36,575 nucleotides of DNA from the IMG/VR virus record IMGVR_UViG_3300030329_003889, positions 1 to 36,575 of that record; one strand, given 5' to 3'. Every line of letters starts with the position of its first letter. Within the stretch, counting starts at the first letter, position 1. The notes under the pieces were generated by a model, which made no database searches, was not told where the DNA came from, and saw only the letters and a program-made list of their open reading frames with translations. The translations under genes were made by a program, and so were the position numbers. Of the stretch, positions 35,539 to 36,575 are shown piece by piece. This DNA is from a virus.

Positions 35539-36575
35539 ATGGGCAAATCATTTAGACCAGGGGTCGGCAATATTGCCGATTTTACTGAAGGCAAACTGAA
35601 AAAAAAGATAATTCAGTATGCGTCGGATACAAGCACAACGGCGGATAATGTCGGTGATCCTGGGGCGGATGGCGTCTTTTTTCAGAAATCCGGCACAGAA
35701 TTACAATTTAAAAGTCTTGCTACTGGCTCAAACATAGCAATTGCCGATGATGGCGAGGGAACTCTGACTATTTCAGCACAATTGCAGCATGATGACGTCG
35801 GCTGGTATCAAAAGGGTTCGAACAACATTGAATCTTCAGGTTCTGTCGCTATTACCGGCTCACTTGCAACAAAATCAACACTCAGTGCCTCCGGAAACTC
35901 AAACTTAGCTGGAAATGTATCTGTAGAGGGTAATTTCCTCCTCTCCGGAAGTGCAACATTGGGTAATGCAGCCGCAGACGTGACAACCATCACAGGCAGA
36001 CTAACAGGATCTCAAGGTGCTACATTTTCCCAGATAGTGAGAGGTACAGCACTCTCTGGTTCAGCAGCTATATCTGGTCAGACGCTTAACGTAGGTGCTG
36101 GTAGAGTAACTATTAATGTTACTGGAGACTTGTTCGGAGCGTCAGCTATCTCAGGTTCAGGTATTGGTACCTTCACGGGCGGTATAGTGACTGAAGGTAC
36201 ATTAAAAGCCTCTGGTAGTGTCACGCTTGGAGATGCAGCGGCAGACGTTACAACAGTGACAGGGCGCTTAACAGCTTCACAGGGTGCGTATTTAAACGGA
36301 AGAGTCGGAATTGGCCACAGCACACCGGAAGAAGAACTGGATATCGTTGGTGACGCAAGAGTTATTAAAAATAATAATAGCCCAGGCGCTCGCCCAAAAT
36401 ATACTCTTGCAAAGTCAAGAGGTTCTTTTGGTTCTGAATCAGCAGTTCAGAGTGGGGATACAATTGGAGAAGTCCAATTTGACGGTTACGACGGAAATTC
36501 ATATGAAGAATTTGCCTCGATTTATGCAAAAGCAGACGCAGCAGTAGGGGATGGAGACACTCCCGGTGCTATATA
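35539..36575 (+). CDS. Tail fibre-like structural protein, truncated by the right window edge
   Basis: An open frame from ATG 35539 to the right edge (345 complete codons, no stop), so the 3' part is missing. It begins MGKSFRPGVGNIADFTEG, continues with a Gly/Ser/Thr/Ala-rich beta-solenoid-like section with an imperfect 26-residue repeat (22 of 26 identical), and then has VGIGHSTPEEELDIVGD (from residue 256), the 'VGIG-xxxPxxxLxIxG' motif that precedes many phage fibre and adhesin C-terminal domains. A C-terminal self-cleaving chaperone domain of the S74 type is often found after such a motif, but would lie outside this window. AGGAG overlaps the previous stop, 11 nt before ATG. Role: host recognition or a fibre shaft (inference). 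Confidence 0.8.
   Translation, partial: MGKSFRPGVGNIADFTEGKLKKKIIQYASDTSTTADNVGDPGADGVFFQKSGTELQFKSLATGSNIAIADDGEGTLTISAQLQHDDVGWYQKGSNNIESSGSVAITGSLATKSTLSASGNSNLAGNVSVEGNFLLSGSATLGNAAADVTTITGRLTGSQGATFSQIVRGTALSGSAAISGQTLNVGAGRVTINVTGDLFGASAISGSGIGTFTGGIVTEGTLKASGSVTLGDAAADVTTVTGRLTASQGAYLNGRVGIGHSTPEEELDIVGDARVIKNNNSPGARPKYTLAKSRGSFGSESAVQSGDTIGEVQFDGYDGNSYEEFASIYAKADAAVGDGDTPGAI
35944..36021 (+). repeat. First copy of a 26-codon imperfect repeat in the fibre-like gene
   Basis: This copy encodes SGSATLGNAAADVTTITG followed by RLTGSQGA. The second copy, 267 nt downstream in the same frame, differs at four of 26 residues. The intervening sequence has weaker, related Ser/Gly/Ala repeats, consistent with a repeated beta-rich shaft. 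Confidence 0.75.
36211..36288 (+). repeat. Second copy of a 26-codon imperfect repeat in the fibre-like gene
   Basis: This copy encodes SGSVTLGDAAADVTTVTG followed by RLTASQGA. The nucleotide sequences of the two copies differ more than the proteins (many third-position changes), so the repeat is old or selected at protein level. Confidence 0.75.

Noticed and set aside
36311-36547. A 78-codon + strand frame near the right edge.
   Set aside because: It is a shadow of the open fibre-like gene beginning at 35539, whose frame contains the recognisable VGIG motif and repeats.
1-36575. CRISPR arrays, tRNA genes, insertion sequences, integrase or attachment sites.
   Set aside because: No regularly spaced repeats, tRNA-like cloverleaf in the small gaps, transposase or recombinase-type integrase was seen, and the gaps are too short to hide most of these.

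Overview
The window is part of the genome of a tailed double-stranded DNA bacteriophage, almost certainly one with a contractile tail (myovirus type). It carries a gp25/GpW-like baseplate wedge protein followed by a gp6/GpJ-like wedge protein. It also carries very large virion proteins, a phage-style recombination and priming set (RuvC-like resolvase, small DnaG-like primase, SbcD-SbcC fusion) and a likely lysis-gene cluster. All genes are on the + strand, packed end to end with 1-22 nt overlaps or gaps under 90 nt. There are no tRNAs, rRNAs, insertion sequences, integrase or host-like genes. The style of the structural proteins (Ser/Gly/Thr-rich, LamG and DNRLRE-like modules, 'VGIG' fibre motif, modest GC) resembles marine phages, but the host cannot be named from sequence alone. 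The right end of the window, and possibly the left end, lies inside a gene, so this is a fragment of a larger genome. No gene-free stretch reaches 300 bases; the largest gap is about 80 nt (26203-26284).

Layout: (1) 3-9650, baseplate start: a roughly 1,900-residue protein of unknown fold, gp25-like, gp6/J-like, then a DNRLRE-like virion protein. (2) 9647-18697: a 3,016-residue protein with two LamG-like regions flanking a gpI/gp7-like region, in the position of P2 I in the W-J-I order. (3) 18711-26202: three more large structural proteins, one with three His-x-His pairs and one with a C-terminal FN3-like domain. (4) 26285-29848: three structural proteins after the largest intergenic gap, preceded by possible promoter elements and a strong ribosome binding site. 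The second and third are paralogues. The first shares an N-terminal module with the protein at 18711. (5) 29861-34469: RuvC-like resolvase, primase, and a single-chain Mre11/Rad50 (SbcD-SbcC) fusion. (6) 34502-35524: holin-like protein, N-anchored coiled-coil protein, and a secreted coiled-coil protein with a C-terminal membrane anchor. (7) 35539 to the right edge: a truncated fibre-like protein with an internal repeat.

How the genes fit together: regions 1-4 and 7 most likely build the baseplate, tail tip and fibres. Many gene junctions are TAATG or ATGA overlaps, suggesting translational coupling and fixed ratios. Region 5 would process and resolve recombination or replication intermediates and prime DNA synthesis. 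Region 6 would breach the inner membrane and join or disrupt the outer envelope at lysis; no endolysin is visible here. The most notable points are the one-chain SbcD-SbcC nuclease with an atypical zinc hook, the giant gpI/gp7-like protein with embedded lectin-like folds, and the modules shared between structural proteins.
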